Shown here: positions 1 to 11,018 of the stretch, piece after piece | Layout: every line of letters starts with the position of its first letter | How positions within the stretch are numbered: position 1 is the first letter of the stretch | Assembly (NCBI GenBank): GCA_037176845.1 | Contig: JAYKXP010000167.1 | Span: 1-64,000, forward strand | DNA length: 64,000 bases | Direction: 5' to 3' | Origin: Paramarasmius palmivorus | Lineage: Eukaryota > Basidiomycota > Agaricomycetes > Agaricales > Marasmiaceae | Notes under the pieces: generated by a model | Told to the model about the DNA's origin: nothing | Seen by the model: the letters and a program-made list of their open reading frames with translations, nothing else | Databases searched by the model: none | Position numbers and translations under genes: made by a program

Positions 1-888
1 GTGTATCAGCGGGAGGTCAGATATGTCAAGACACCTCCTGGAGTTCGCACATTTGCAATCCAAGCTATGCAGAATCTTTACGACGCCCATGATAACATTA
101 TTGCTGCACGTGTCAATCAGGCCCATCATGTTAACAAGAAGTGCAAGAATGAACCCGAATACAAGGAAGGAGACAAAGTTTACCTTTCAACTGAGCATCT
201 CAACATGCCAAAGGACTGTACGACAAGATTATGTCCCAAGTTCATCGGACCCTACAAGATCATCAAAATGTACCCGGGATATTCAACCTATAAATTGGAA
301 CTGCCACCAGACTTGGAAAAACACCGTATACTGCCTGTTTTCCATGCGAAATTGTTGTGCCCATATGAAGAAAACAATGCAATTTTATTCCCCAACCGAT
401 CAAAAGCTGAGCTATATGACTTTGGCACACCCACCGATGCTGAATTTTTTGTCGACTCACTTGAAGGCCACGAATGGAGGAAAAATGGAATTTATTTTGC
501 AATCAGATGGACTCTTGGCGATCTGACCTGGCAGCCGTATGCAGATGTTAAAGATCTACGTGCACTAGATGAATATGTGGTGTCAAACACTGGAAGGACC
601 TACCAAAACACGAGGATTCCAGCAAGCAAAAGTGTTCAAAACGCATATAAACTGTACAAACTCTCAAGTTCACTTCTCAAGCCTCTTTCCTCAATATTTA
701 TTTGCCTCCTCATGTTCACTCGAAACTCTTCAACCAAGTCTCGCCAGGGAGGGCCCAGTATTATTTCAAATTCAAATTCTTTGCACCTTGATGCCGACGT
801 CACAATGTCCCAGCCTACAACCTTATTGTATAATGAATTGGATGCCATAAAATGCAACCTCAGAAATGTCCAAGAACATCACAACTAG
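1..888 (+). CDS. Ty3/gypsy polyprotein, integrase C-terminus plus chromodomain (5' truncated by window)
   Basis: This is the last 295 codons of a Ty3/gypsy (chromovirus-type) polyprotein; the frame is already open at base 1, so protease, RT, RNase H and the integrase core lie outside the window. Residues about 50-125 hold the integrase tail: a GDKVYLST strand, then PKFIGPYKI and the VFHAKLL motif that closes this domain in fungal Ty3 elements. Residues about 140-190 look like a chromodomain: EFFVDSLEGH, then IRWTLGDLTWQPYADV, with the conserved W-x-P and acidic positions. In this family the chromodomain steers integration toward marked chromatin. The frame ends with TAG at 886-888, and its last 37 bases overlap the next ORF in another frame. 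The family call is firm; activity cannot be judged. Confidence 0.88.
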   Translation: MYQREVRYVKTPPGVRTFAIQAMQNLYDAHDNIIAARVNQAHHVNKKCKNEPEYKEGDKVYLSTEHLNMPKDCTTRLCPKFIGPYKIIKMYPGYSTYKLELPPDLEKHRILPVFHAKLLCPYEENNAILFPNRSKAELYDFGTPTDAEFFVDSLEGHEWRKNGIYFAIRWTLGDLTWQPYADVKDLRALDEYVVSNTGRTYQNTRIPASKSVQNAYKLYKLSSSLLKPLSSIFICLLMFTRNSSTKSRQGGPSIISNSNSLHLDADVTMSQPTTLLYNELDAIKCNLRNVQEHHN

Positions 889-2330
889 AAGATCTCAATC
901 ATCGTATTGGCCGTACCGGAGAGCTGTACTGTCTATTATTCTCATATCATAATTCCCGTCCTTGTTCACGTTCATGTTCCCCAGTCCGTCACTCATCCCA
1001 TTCACATTTATCATTCCGTCCCCGTCATCCATCTCCACCTCGTTGTACCTCTCCATATCATCATCACAATCCATCTCCAACCCCTCACTGTCACAGTCCC
1101 TCTCCAGCTCATACCAAAGCCCCAATCCCCAAGAAACCTACGATCTCTGAGAACCACGTCCCAAAGATCCACATGCTACCTCCACCATCTACTACACTTC
1201 ACAAGTACCCAGTTAGTGTGTCAGTGATCAATGTGGACAGCATGTTATGTACTGCTCAGAGTGCTGGTAAATGGGTAGAACACAAATCAGTTCGGAACCT
1301 TTACCTTGTCGGAAGGGTGTATCAACATCTCAATGCTCCCATACCTGACACATGCAACCATATTATCTTGTCCAGATATCAACACTCTACCTGGATACAC
1401 AATACCTCTCAAACTCATGAACAGCTGTTCATGAATGATGAGCACATCACATTTGCATGGTCCTTTGAGGACGCCCCTTCCATTCCCAAGACTACCTTCC
1501 TTGATCCACCCGCATCTCAGGCCGCATGGCTTACCCTATACTCTAATCCCACTCAATTCCCGGGTATAGCCATTGCCACTGATCTGTCTGTTGATCTTAC
1601 TACCATTCCTGGACACGATTTTTACCAACAGCTCCGCCCTTGTAGCGTTACTGAAACGGGATACTGCACGTCTTTGGAACATCGTCATCACTTCCTGTAC
1701 ATGATGGTGTACCTCCTCTCGCAAGTCGCCCTCTATGAACAACTCGTATTGCATTACAAAGTCACCATCAATTCCTCAGTCAGTCACACACAGACACAGC
1801 CATTTGATGGTAACTTGGCTCCGCATATCAGCCTCGAAGAGTTGGTCAATGGAATGGCACAGCGTGGAGTTACCTTCGCAATGGCACATGACGTGCATGC
1901 ATGGGCGATCAGCTGCCTGAACGACCTCTTCATATTGTATCCTGAGATGGAACCACAACTTCAGGCTCTTCTCCCCACAGTATCAGAGTGACTACATGTC
2001 TTCGGCACTCCCCCATCATCTATACCTCATGATGACCAGATTTGGAATCCACCATCATGCTGGAACATCCCTGCACTCTTTGCAGATCGCGAACTATGGA
2101 TCATTTGAGCTGGACAACTGTCTCGTGGGACATTCCACCCAATGAACTCCCAAGAACACGTTTGGGCTATTTACCATTCGTTGGATGATAGAAGGGGTCT
2201 TAGTGGATCAATACACGCACCAGGAGCCTCGTCCGAATTACCCGACGAAGACATCTTTCCTCCTGATGCCAATGCTGGTACCGACTTCGAAAATATGTTG
2301 ACCACGCTGTCTGCAGGCAACAATGGTTAG
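852..2330 (+). pseudogene. Extra 3' ORF of the Ty3/gypsy element, with two in-frame stops
   Basis: An ATG at 852 opens a 379-codon frame that overlaps the integrase frame by 37 bases and runs to TGA at 1989-1991. The same frame continues in coding style past that stop and a second TGA at 2107-2109, to TAG at 2328-2330, so the ancestral product was probably about 490 residues. Residues 30-100 are rich in Ser, Pro, His and Arg; the middle contains LYLVGRVYQHLNAP and a hydrophobic, His-rich helical stretch; the tail is acidic. I recognise no domain. Its place, after the integrase and before the probable 3' LTR, is where envelope-like or accessory ORFs sit in some Ty3 elements. No convincing signal peptide or transmembrane helix is visible, so an envelope role is not supported. 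Overlap with pol suggests frameshifting or reinitiation. Confidence 0.6.
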
Positions 2331-2535
2331 CCACGAGTCATGGAGATACACGCGCTATACACAACATGCTGAATTCACGAGGACTTTTGATTTTGATTCT
2401 ATTACACCTGCCATATCACCCTTACATACATATTCCACATCATACATACTACTCTCACTCATCTCCACTCTCCTACATATCTTTCTTTTAATCTTCACCC
2501 AGTACTTACTCAAATCGACCGTTGGTGATTTCGCT

Positions 2536-2543
2536 GGGGAGGA
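2536..2543 (+). other. Candidate polypurine tract of the Ty3/gypsy element
   Basis: GGGGAGGA lies directly before a TGTA start of the presumed 3' LTR, the expected position for second-strand priming. The assignment depends on the LTR call. Confidence 0.4.
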
Positions 2544-2751
2544 TGTAGTGCGTCTAATTACCGTACATCTTATCTCTTATCTGTTTACCTATGTTTACTT
2601 ACCTGTTACCTATAAATCCACGGTGATGTGGCTTAGTTACATCTTGTCTTTACTCTTACTCTACTCGATACACAATCTGAAAGGTTGTCGTGTTCACATT
2701 GGCCATAGGGCCTTTCTCAATACTCAAGTAGTCGAGTATCTCCATCTTACA
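2544..2751 (+). repeat. Putative 3' LTR of the Ty3/gypsy element
   Basis: The 208-bp segment begins TGTAG and ends CTTACA (TGTA...TACA), follows a purine tract, and contains a TATA-like TATAAAT at 2611. The matching 5' LTR would lie outside the window, so neither the right boundary nor a target duplication can be checked. Confidence 0.4.
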
Positions 2752-3069
2752 ATGATACTGCCATGTTGTTTGGGCCCAGGAGGAAATTGAGCGCATGAAC
2801 ATTGAAGGCTGACAACTTCACACAGCCATCGTTGACGAGGACCATCATCTTTCAGCTGTCCTGAAGTCGCAGGAGGGAGAGCCATTATATGAAGCAGTAC
2901 TCAACCATGCCAAGCATTGTCAAGCTGCCAATCAAATTTTGCTGACATGTATCTGAGACATTCATGGACTTGAGGGATTCACAGGCATTACAGGCATTAC
3001 AGCTCCAGGATGTGTAAGTCTTTCAAAATATTCTACTTTGATCATCTCTTAAACAACATTTCAGACCAT
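2752..3069. other. Flank with no recognisable gene
   Basis: No frame of useful length is seen. There is a short tandem GGCATTACA pair near 2990-3005. Confidence 0.5.
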
Positions 3070-3882
3070 GGCACAGAGGCAGTATGTATGCCTCTGCCTT
3101 CACGATTGTCATCCAATGCCCACGAGAAGATGATGCTACATTTATTCGGAATGCTCTGAAGCCATGGGTTGATCGTATCACTCTGCTCCCAAGTCTTCAA
3201 AATAATGCAGTGGTCCAGGAACAAGACATACAACCATTTACATCCTATTAGTTGCTGCAGTGAGTCCACACAAGATCTCAAAGATGTTCTATGTCAATTT
3301 CAAGATTACATCACCATGAAGACTCAAGTTTGTCTCATCAATTGGCCTACCCCCATGTTTTGTTCACTGAGCGACATGACCACCACCATAGAAGTTGAGA
3401 CAGTGATGAATGCCTTCCAATCAGGTACCACAAAATTCTATCAGATGACACTCAATGAATACACCAAGTGGAAGGCCGATTACCTCACATTGAGGAACTC
3501 ATCAAGTCCTGAGCTGAGTGGTAGTAGTGACGCTGTGGCTCAGAGTTCAAATGATGACCTACCACCTTCATCTCCTACTCCTTCTGCAGAACATGAGGCA
3601 GCATCTCAGCAGGAGCTCCTCCATCTCCCCTGACACTGCCTCTACAACCACCTACCTCTCAAAGCACATTCGTCAATACTATGGCTATCACTTCAGCAGA
3701 TGGATCAACAGTCCAAGTCGTCAGTGGGAAGAGGCACACTCGCAAGGACAAGGGCCAGCCCCTCAAGAAAAAAACTGGTATGTTGACTCATGTTCATTTT
3801 AATCATGCCTACCTATGTACTCAAACATTCTTTCTGTACTAGGGGGTGAAGATAATGCAGGCACAGCTGGAGCAACATAGAT
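3070..3882 (+). pseudogene. Unrecognised multi-exon gene remnant with Ser/Pro-rich and basic tail
   Basis: Coding-like sequence runs through several pieces. 3070-3249 reads as an open segment ending QDIQPFTSY and then a stop. A second frame covers 3251-3630, with MTLNEYTKWKADYL followed by a Ser-rich linker. After a one-base shift near 3615 the frame continues as TFVNTMAITSADGSTVQ and a basic stretch, KRHTRKDKGQPLKKK. A plausible intron (GTATGT at about 3779, TAG at about 3841) joins this to a short last exon ending GTAGAT at about 3880. The style, an acidic or Ser-rich linker followed by a Lys/Arg tail, matches hypothetical proteins that sit among transposons in Agaricomycetes, but I cannot name a family. 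Two breaks make it a pseudogene. Confidence 0.4.
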
Positions 3883-4311
3883 AGTTTACAAGTATTCATT
3901 ATCTATTCAAAGTGTTGAATATAAAGTGTTACCAACAAGATTATGATGTGTCTCTACACCTTCAGACCGACATCAGAACGTCAGGCAGTATACGTGATTA
4001 ATAAGAGATGGCGGATGCAGCATGATGAAGATGGGACGCCTTGCCAAAGGGACTTGCAAACATCAACTCAGAAATGATGGGCTTGAGACTGATTCCTGAA
4101 AAGAGAAATCAAGAAATGTTGGTGGAAATATTGCCAGGTCGTAGCACCAACCAAGTTCTAGGGCTGTAGCCCTGGTGCAACCTGGGGTGCATACCTGGCT
4201 ACTAACCCGGAGAGTTTGTGATGTTGAGGTGCCTTAGAGGCCGAAATACTACACTCAGGAGTTTACTCTAATAAGGGGTATTTGGTGGTTGCCTGAAGTG
4301 TCTGTGTCCCA
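3883..4311. other. Intergenic, no gene seen
   Basis: No coding-like frame. The 4140-4200 stretch carries short GGGGTGCAACC/AACCTGGGGTG-type repeats, too short to assign. Confidence 0.4.
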
Positions 4312-5157
4312 TCAGATCTGTGAACATATTGAATGACATACATCTTTGTTATCATGCAAAGGTGCTGTATATCCCTTACACGTGAAAAGGTTGATGCCAT
4401 ATTCTCCAACTTGTTTGCACACCTTGCCAGTATTCCTGAGCTCTTTGAACAGATCTGGATGCAATAGTTTCTTTACTTCTAGTTGGTACATTGACAACTG
4501 TAAAATCTGTATAATTTCTAAGACAATCTGCAGATTTGTTCAAATTACCTTGGCATGCTTGAATAAAATCTCTATCTCTTCAACAGTATCGGCTTCTATT
4601 CTGGCATAATAGACATATTCATCAGCCTTTCTACCACCAGATGCGACATGTGCTCTGAAACAATGCATCAATCTCAAGTTCCACCAGTCCTTGCCAAAAC
4701 CACAACAGACTGACTTTACACCACTTTCCAAGGCAATCATGGAAGCAATTTCCTCCAACACTTCTGGTGTAAACACACCAAAAGCCATGAAATCAACCTA
4801 TGTCTAGGTCAACAACATGAAGGGTGGTTTAGATGCATACTAATGGTCCACCTTTGTATTCTTGTATGTAGAACACCTGCTGCTTGCACTCCTTCAGGGT
4901 CTCCTCATGGGGCATGAGGCAAGATAAACCAAGCTCCGCAGTAGTATAGATTGTGGTAGGATTCTTGCATCCTCCATCCTAAGGATTAAGTAAATAATTA
5001 AAGCCACAAATTGCCCAGGCCAGTTGTTAGATTTTACAAACCTGCCTTAGCTTCATGTGTTTATCTTTTGGAGTGTTACTAACCCCCACATGTTCATATC
5101 TCTCTCATATGTTTGGGTCCCTGTTCAAAGGCATAATCACCTCTCTGCAGCATTTCC
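4312..5157 (-). pseudogene. Tet/JBP-like 2OG-Fe(II) oxygenase fragment, four exons, broken
   Basis: Four exons on the minus strand read through clean introns at 4979-5041, 4798-4840 and 4498-4548 (GT...AG, 43-63 bp). Recognisable stretches are YEHVGVSN and KHMKLRQ, then FMAFGVFTPEVLEEIA, KADEYVYYARIEADTVEEIE, and VGEYGINLFTCKGYTAPLH. The last resembles the strand leading into the iron-binding His-x-Asp of the Tet/JBP-type oxygenases expanded in Agaricomycetes; these oxidise 5-methylcytosine or related bases. Here the motif reads LHDNKD, so the expected Asp may have become Asn. The frame carries an in-frame TGA at 5105-5107 and stops at 4312-4314 just after ICSQI, before the second half of the catalytic fold. 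At 5157 it is cut by the inverted-arm block. The family call is from recalled motifs and is moderate; loss of function is clear. Confidence 0.5.
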
Positions 5158-5386
5158 TGTTAGAATCTATATCAAAGTATTACCAGTTATAACTGATCAA
5201 TAACAATGACTAGAACTCAATGCAATTGACTGTGATCACCCAAAAGTGTTGATAATAGTAACTTTTGTATTGAAAATGTGTTTCAAGTGTCAACTCTCTG
5301 TGACATGTAAGTAATTACTGTTTGTTTGTACCTATTGTGACGCGGATCGCTCGAGGCGTTAAACACCGTCCACTAATGCGAAAATA
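5158..5386 (+). repeat. Left 229-bp inverted arm
   Basis: Reverse complement of 11019-11247 with few differences, shared from TGTTAGAATC through GCGAAAATA. It includes a CpG-bearing block around CTCGAGGCGTTAAACACCG at 5352. Confidence 0.8.
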
Positions 5387-5524
5387 CGCGGTTTACATAC
5401 TCCTACATGCCCATACACCATAGGTAGGTTCAATAAGTAAAGTAAAAGATAAATAAACATGAATGCAAGTGTATGTGCAGTAGAACAAGCATAATTAGAG
5501 TGCCAGAGCAGACTTTGTATATTT
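5387..5524. other. Spacer between arm and copia, nothing recognised
   Basis: A 138-bp stretch without coding frame or repeat match seen in this window. Confidence 0.5.
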
Positions 5525-5578
5525 TGTTGGACTTAGTGTTGAAGAAGTGTTTCATCAACTTCATCACTTCATTCAACA
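5525..5578 (-). repeat. 3' terminal repeat (54 bp) of copia element 1
   Basis: Nearly identical to 9096-9148. The only clear differences lie in the first dozen bases (TGTTGGACTTAG against TGCTGGCTTAG). Confidence 0.7.
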
Positions 5579-5709
5579 CCGCCCCCTGATGACACACTTC
5601 TTCAATCATGGAAGTGTATCATCATCATTTCCTCCTCTCTTCTGTCCATCACAGCCCCCTGATGACACACTTCCTCAATCTCCTTCATCCTTCCTCCCCT
5701 CTAGGTCTG

Positions 5710-8700
5710 TCAGAGCACTAATCCCATTCCTTTCCTAAATTCCTCCACCTTTGGTCTTCCCAAGGCCTTGGTGACCATGTCAGCTGCATTCTCATCTGTA
5801 GGCAGGTACTCTGGCACTATCATTCCTTCAACTACTTTGTCCCTCAACCAGAAATAATGTTGGTCCAAGTGCTTCATCCTTCTATGATGCTCTGGCTTCT
5901 TAGCTACTTTAATTGTTGACTGATTGTCTAGAAGCAACTTGGCTGGTTGAGGTCCATGATAGCCCATTTCCTCAACCAAGTTCAGCATAGCTTTGATCTC
6001 CTTGCCTGCTGCAACTGCTGCAATGTATTCTGCCTCTGTAGATGACAGCGTGACCACTGGTTGTAGTTTACTGCTCCAGCTTACTGCTGCTGACCCTAGT
6101 TTCACAAAGTACCCAGTGGTTGACCTCCCATTGTCCTTGTTGCCACCAAAGTCTGAGTCACAGTATGTGACAAACAGATCATTGTATGATGAATCAGGGC
6201 CATATTCAAGCTTCATATCCATGGTGCCCTTCAAGTATCTAAAGACATGCTTCACTGCTTTCCAATGTTCCATTCCAGGATTGAGTTGAATCGTGCAAGT
6301 ACTCCTGCAGCATATGCAATGTCTGGCCGTGTCATGGTAGCAAGGTATAGTAGGGAGCCAACAGCACTGATGTAAGGGATATCTGCCATCTCATTTGCTT
6401 CCTCCTCAGTTTGTGGACTCTGTGCTTTTGAAAGTGCAAGACTTGGGGTCATTGGTGTAGTGACTGGTTTGCATTCTGACATGCCAAACTCTTCTAGCTT
6501 GTTGATGACATATTGGCATTGGCTGAGATACAGCCCATGCTCTGCTCTGTTTCTTGTCACTTCAATTCCTAGCAGGTATGATGTTGCCCCCAAGTCTCAC
6601 AGCTTGAAATGAGTAGCCAACTCTGCCACCATTCCATCTAATATGTCCTCTGGCTTGGAAGCAAATGTGATATCATCCACAAACACTGGTACAATAACTT
6701 TCACATCATCTCTCACATAGATGTATACTGATGGGTCAGAGCATAGCTTCCTGAAGCCAGCACAAATGAGCACACTACCCAGCTTCTCACCCCAAAGACG
6801 TGGTGCTTGCTTTAACCCATACAGGGACTTGTTCAGCCTGCAGACTATTCTGGGACCTCCTTGCTTGAAACCCTCTGGTTGCTTCATGTAGATTTCTGTG
6901 TCTATATCACTGTTTATGAATGCATGTGATATGTCAACTGAACGTAGGTGCATGTCTTCTATTGCAGCAAGGGCCAACACAATTCTGAGTGTGTTCTGTT
7001 GCATGGTAGAGGCAAAGGTCTCAGAATAGTCAAATCCAGGTCTTTGGCTGAATCCTTTAGCTACAAGCCTTGCTTTGAAGCGTTCAACAGATCCATCCTT
7101 CTTGTGCTTAATCCTATACACCCATTTAGAGCCAATTGCTTTCTTTCCTTGTGGAAGTTCAACTAGAGACCATGTGTTGTTTGACAGATGAGCAGCCATT
7201 TCTTCCAACATTGCATCATGCCATTTCTCAGCATGTGGGCTTGTAACAGCCTCTTTATATGTACTTGGCTCAGCTTCAGCCAGGGCATTGTTAGCCTCTT
7301 CATCAAAGTCATCCTCCTCTTCCTCTTCATCTGTAGTATCATCTCTAATGGCTTGCTTTGGCTCTCTATAAACTTTCCACCATTCTCCAGGAGGTCGTCT
7401 AATCCTCTGAGTGAGTTCTTCTTTCAGCAATTGGTCTCTCATCTGCTGGAGGCTCAAGGTGGATCTCTTCCTCTTCCTGATTCTCTTGTTGCTGATCCTC
7501 TTCCTCTCTATCCTCCTGAGCTCTTCTATCATCATTTTGCGGGGCAGGGATGTGTTCCTGGGGTGCATCTTCCAAGTTCTGTTCTTCTGCTAGTGGTTGA
7601 ATAGGTGTAACTAGTGGACCTGGTATAGTATCTCCATCATCACTTGAGTTGTTGTTCTGATCCATGTCTGGCAAGACTGGTACTGATGTAGATGGTGATA
7701 TAGATGATGGTGTAGACTGTAAATGAGTTTGAACTGAAAGCAATTTCCCAGCTGTTCTATATGTGTAACGTTCATCAAACTCTGCCCTTTCACTGATCGC
7801 CACTTTCTTTGTCTCTGGATTCCAGAACTTCCACCCTTTAACACCATCAGGATATCCAATAAAGATGCACTTTTCCATATGTGATCCCAGGGGTGCCCTT
7901 TTATCCTTTTGCACCAGCACATAGGCAACACATCCCCATACTCTCAGATGATCCACTCTTGGCTTTTTCTTGTACCACAACTCAAATGGAGTTGCATTTG
8001 GTACAGCAGATGTAGGGGTACGGTTCCACACATGAACAAGTGCAGCCAGGCATTCAGCCCAAAACATCTTTGGAAGACCAGACTCTTTCAGCATTGCAGT
8101 CATCCTTTCATCCATGATTCCATTTGCACGCTCTGCAACTCCATTCTGTTGGAGGCAGTTTCTGACTGTGTATTGGGTTTCAATTCCACATTGCTCTAGA
8201 AATCCCAGAAACTCCTTTGACATATATTCACTGCCCTTGTCACATCTGAACACTTTGATTTTACACTCCAACAAGTTCTCAGCCCATGCCTTGAACTGTT
8301 TAAATGCTTGGAATGCATCACTTTTTCTCTTCAAAGGTAGAACTGCTCTAAACCTTGAATGGTCATCAATAAATGTGATCCAGTATTTGTTCCCACTAGG
8401 AGATGTGACACCAACATAATGGAGATCAGAATGGATGAGCTCTAGCACATGTGTAGCTCTAGATGTTGATGAAGGAAAAGGATTTGTGCGCATTTTACCA
8501 GCTAAGCATGGCTCACATATAGGATCTGGCTTTGCATTAGAGTCTAGCCTAAGGCCCTCAACCAACTTCTCCTTCAGCAGCTTTGAAATATCACCATAGT
8601 TCAAGTGACTGAAGCACTTATGCCACAGCTCAAGGTCAAGAGGCAGAGTTGATACCAAAGAAGCACTTTCCATTATATCTACAGTAGAACCATTCAAATA

Positions 8701-9069
8701 TCCAACATTGTTATCATTTATATGTGCAGTGAAAAGAACTGGTCCATTTATATCAAACTGTATTGTACTTTGCCAAATATGTATGTGAAAGTTGTGTTTC
8801 TTTGTCAAATGAAGAACAGCTAACAAATTGTTTTTGAGTGCAGGTACATGTAGTACTCTACTGAATTCTATATCTCTACTTTGATGACCATCTATCATAG
8901 GTCTAAACAGAACAGTGCCCATGCCCTCTGAATAAATAACTCTATCATCTGCCAATTTTATAGGAACTCTATATGGTTTGTAGTTGTGAATCCAGCTACG
9001 ATGTGGTGTCATATGAGAAGTGGCGCCTGTGTCTGTATTCCATTTATAATTATCAGAGATTGTATCCAT
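5710..9069 (-). pseudogene. Copia pol remnant: protease, integrase, RT, RNase H
   Basis: The protein order is that of Ty1/copia. The aspartic protease motif DTGATSHMT is at residues 13-21, with its Asp intact. The integrase zinc site and core follow: HSDLHYVG, then CDKGSEY, then QQNGVAERANG, giving the D-D-E set. The RT spans the 6597-7568 frame with SVDISHAFINSDI and FVDDITF. RNase H ends with VTLSSTEAEYIAAVAAG and a DNQSTI motif. Three breaks disable it: a frame change near 7400-7450 between integrase and RT, a TGA at 6597-6599 where the RT would run on into LGIEV, and a one-base shift near 6277-6287 before RNase H. The TGA sits in a CTG-TGA-GAC context, consistent with an ancestral CGA codon. 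Gag is absent. Confidence 0.85.
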
Positions 9070-9095
9070 TTCAGAATCAGTAAAAGCACTTGCAC

Positions 9096-9148
9096 TGCTG
9101 GCTTAGTGTTGAAGAAGTGTTTCATCAACTTCATCACTTCATTCAACA
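9096..9148 (-). repeat. 5' terminal repeat (53 bp) of copia element 1
   Basis: Matches 5525-5578. The inner side runs straight into the codons preceding the protease, showing that leader and gag were lost. Confidence 0.65.
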
Positions 9149-10114
9149 TTTCCTAGTCTCATCCATCAGAGATCCACAGGTACTACATAGTACCAGGTTA
9201 TGCCAATGGGTTCCTCAACACTGCTCTCAAATATGTTTGCAGAAGCTCACATGAGCACAACAATATTCGATGGTGTAGTCAAGAACAGAACAAAGAGTGG
9301 ATGGAATGTCATGAAGTACATATAGCAAGCTACCAGATTTGGGATCAACCATAGACCTTAGATTGTAGATCTCTTGGACAAACATTCAATAGACTTGCTT
9401 TGGTTTGACACATTGGACCTGTAGATGGCAAAAATGACATTGGCCAAAATGATGTAGAGGTACTCACAATATAACCATGAGAGTTCAGGCCCCAAAACAG
9501 CTGACAATACCAATCTATCTTGAAATTATCCTTGCTCAGTGTGAAGTAGACAAACACTGGGTTACTTGACTGAGGGATTTTGTCTGGAAACTGATACAGA
9601 GTGGCAAGGAGACTAGTTAGCTCATGAAAGCCTCCCTGTTCCAAGAGTTAGTTAGTCAATCTGCAGTGAAGCATCTGATCTCACTGATGGCACTCTCTAG
9701 TATTGTTCTTCTCCCAAAGACTCTACAGCTTCATCACTCCATTCCTTGGGTGCCCAATGGTCAATTACACTAGCCAAAGTTTTTGTGAATGCATGGAGCC
9801 TAATAAAGATGGGTATGTTCAGTAACCCTTTCTCAAATTAGAATGAAGGATTGACAACTCAAGAAAGCATCTGAGCTAAGCCAGAATTCTGTATGGGAAA
9901 CAACAGTGAAGAGAATCAATGAGAGGTAGGCCATAATAGATTACCTTCTGTGCCAAGGAGAAAGGTCCAGTATGATACTGTGACGGTGGTACTTTCTTTA
10001 GCACTTGAATAGTGTTTGCCAAAAGAGATTGGGGCTCTTGAAATGATGGACTGAAAAGGTCCTTTTCTTTTTCTCCTTTAGGAACCACAGGCTTTTGGTA
10101 GATAACAGTACACA
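9149..10114. other. Decayed sequence, no gene called
   Basis: There are short open stretches on both strands, the longest on the minus strand at 9345-9644. They have no motif I recognise and no neighbouring frame that continues them. Confidence 0.4.
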
Positions 10115-10384
10115 ATAAGGTTTCCCAGTGTTGACACTCTCCCAACTCCAAGTCCAAAGGCACCTGTCACAAGAGATCCAAATGCGATGGACATAGATGC
10201 TATGAAGAAAAAGGGCTTGTGCTTTAGTTGTAAAAAGTTAGGACACTGTTTCTTTGAATGTCCTGAACCAAAAGAATCAAAACTGGCTAGCTTTATCCAA
10301 GAAGTGAACAAGAAAGGAATGACAAGAGATAAAGCCAAGAGACTCATAGAGCTCTTGATGAAGTTAAAAGAACAGGATTTTTGA
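10115..10384 (+). pseudogene. Gag zinc-knuckle fragment of a Ty3-type element
   Basis: The frame reads TLPTPSPKAPVTRDPNAMDI, then a CCHC knuckle, CFSCKKLGHCFFEC (C-x2-C-x4-H-x4-C), and a Lys-rich helix ending KLKEQDF before TGA at 10382-10384. A proline-rich lead, MDIDA and a single knuckle form the usual C-terminus of Agaricomycete Ty3 gag, where the knuckle binds the genomic RNA. It is on the opposite strand to the copia element next to it, and no protease or RT follows, so it is an orphan fragment of another element. Confidence 0.65.
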
Positions 10385-10671
10385 TGGTCTTGAGAGTAAG
10401 TACTGACTCTCAGGAGGCTAATGGATAGATTTAATCTTCATTTGTAAATTATAATGTAGTCAATCAGGAATTGAACAACATTTTTGAAAAGATTAAATCA
10501 GGTGCCTGGTTTGCAGGCAAAAGATAAATCCTGTGGACAACTGAATGGTATGCCTAGAGACTGAGAGACCCAAAGTCAGGGATGTCCCTTTTCAAACAAC
10601 TGGTCCATGATCATAGACAACAGGAATGAAGTATTAAGGGAAATTAATTGGCTAAATGACATCAATGCTGT
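10385..10671. other. No gene seen
   Basis: AT-rich spacer between the gag fragment and repeat B, without a coding frame. Confidence 0.4.
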
Positions 10672-11018
10672 TGATATGCCTTTTATTCAAACACATTATT
10701 GCACTTTTATATTCTATTATGCTATGATTGGGACTCTGAAGGACTAGTATGAGCCCTGAATAGCTAGTCAAAGTCAACAACTTGTCAGACACACTTATAT
10801 TAGCAGGTATATAGTTACATGGTCTGCCTCACATGGGTATCTGGCCACTGCTATAGCTTAGATTAGTGGTTCTGTCAATGCAGACCCTTTTCTAAAAACT
10901 GTAGGGAGCTGTACTATGTAGGTTCATGACTGGTTCACTGTCTGTTCATATTCTGCTTGTGTCCTGCCTGTTTTTCATCTTTTATTACATATTTCTTTAC
11001 TTATATTTCTGGACAGTA
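10672..11018 (+). repeat. Repeat B, copy 4 (internally deleted)
   Basis: Begins TGATATGCC and matches the start of repeat B (also at 25048, 32338 and, inverted, 44790) through CTAGTATGAGCCCTGAATAG and CCCACATGGGTATCTGGCC-type segments. After about 10920 it jumps to a later part of B (TTTCTGGACAGTATA) and is cut off by the right inverted arm. Confidence 0.65.

Larger units (their letters stand above)
5525..9148 (-). mobile_element. Ty1/copia element 1, gag-less and decayed, with 53-54 bp terminal direct repeats
   Basis: Direct repeats at 5525-5578 and 9096-9148 begin TGTTGG or TGCTGG and end ATTCAACA on the plus strand. Read with the element (minus) they are TGTTGAAT...CCAACA or CCAGCA, so they have LTR-style ends. 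In that reading the pol gene is followed by a purine tract, CAGGGGGCGG, directly before the 3' repeat (5579-5588 on the plus strand), as expected. On the 5' side the repeat abuts the protease region with almost no leader, so gag and the primer-binding site are missing. The flanks (TATTT and TTTCC) are not a matching target duplication. The family is firm; the boundaries are good but not proven. Confidence 0.7.

Noticed and set aside
2323..2790. 155-codon hydrophobic frame at the end of the Ty3 element
   Set aside because: It overlaps the probable LTR and non-coding tail. Hydrophobic character follows from T-rich sequence, so an envelope-type protein is not supported.
5520..9153. Target duplication for copia element 1
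   Set aside because: Flanks TATTT and TTTCC do not match, so none is claimed.
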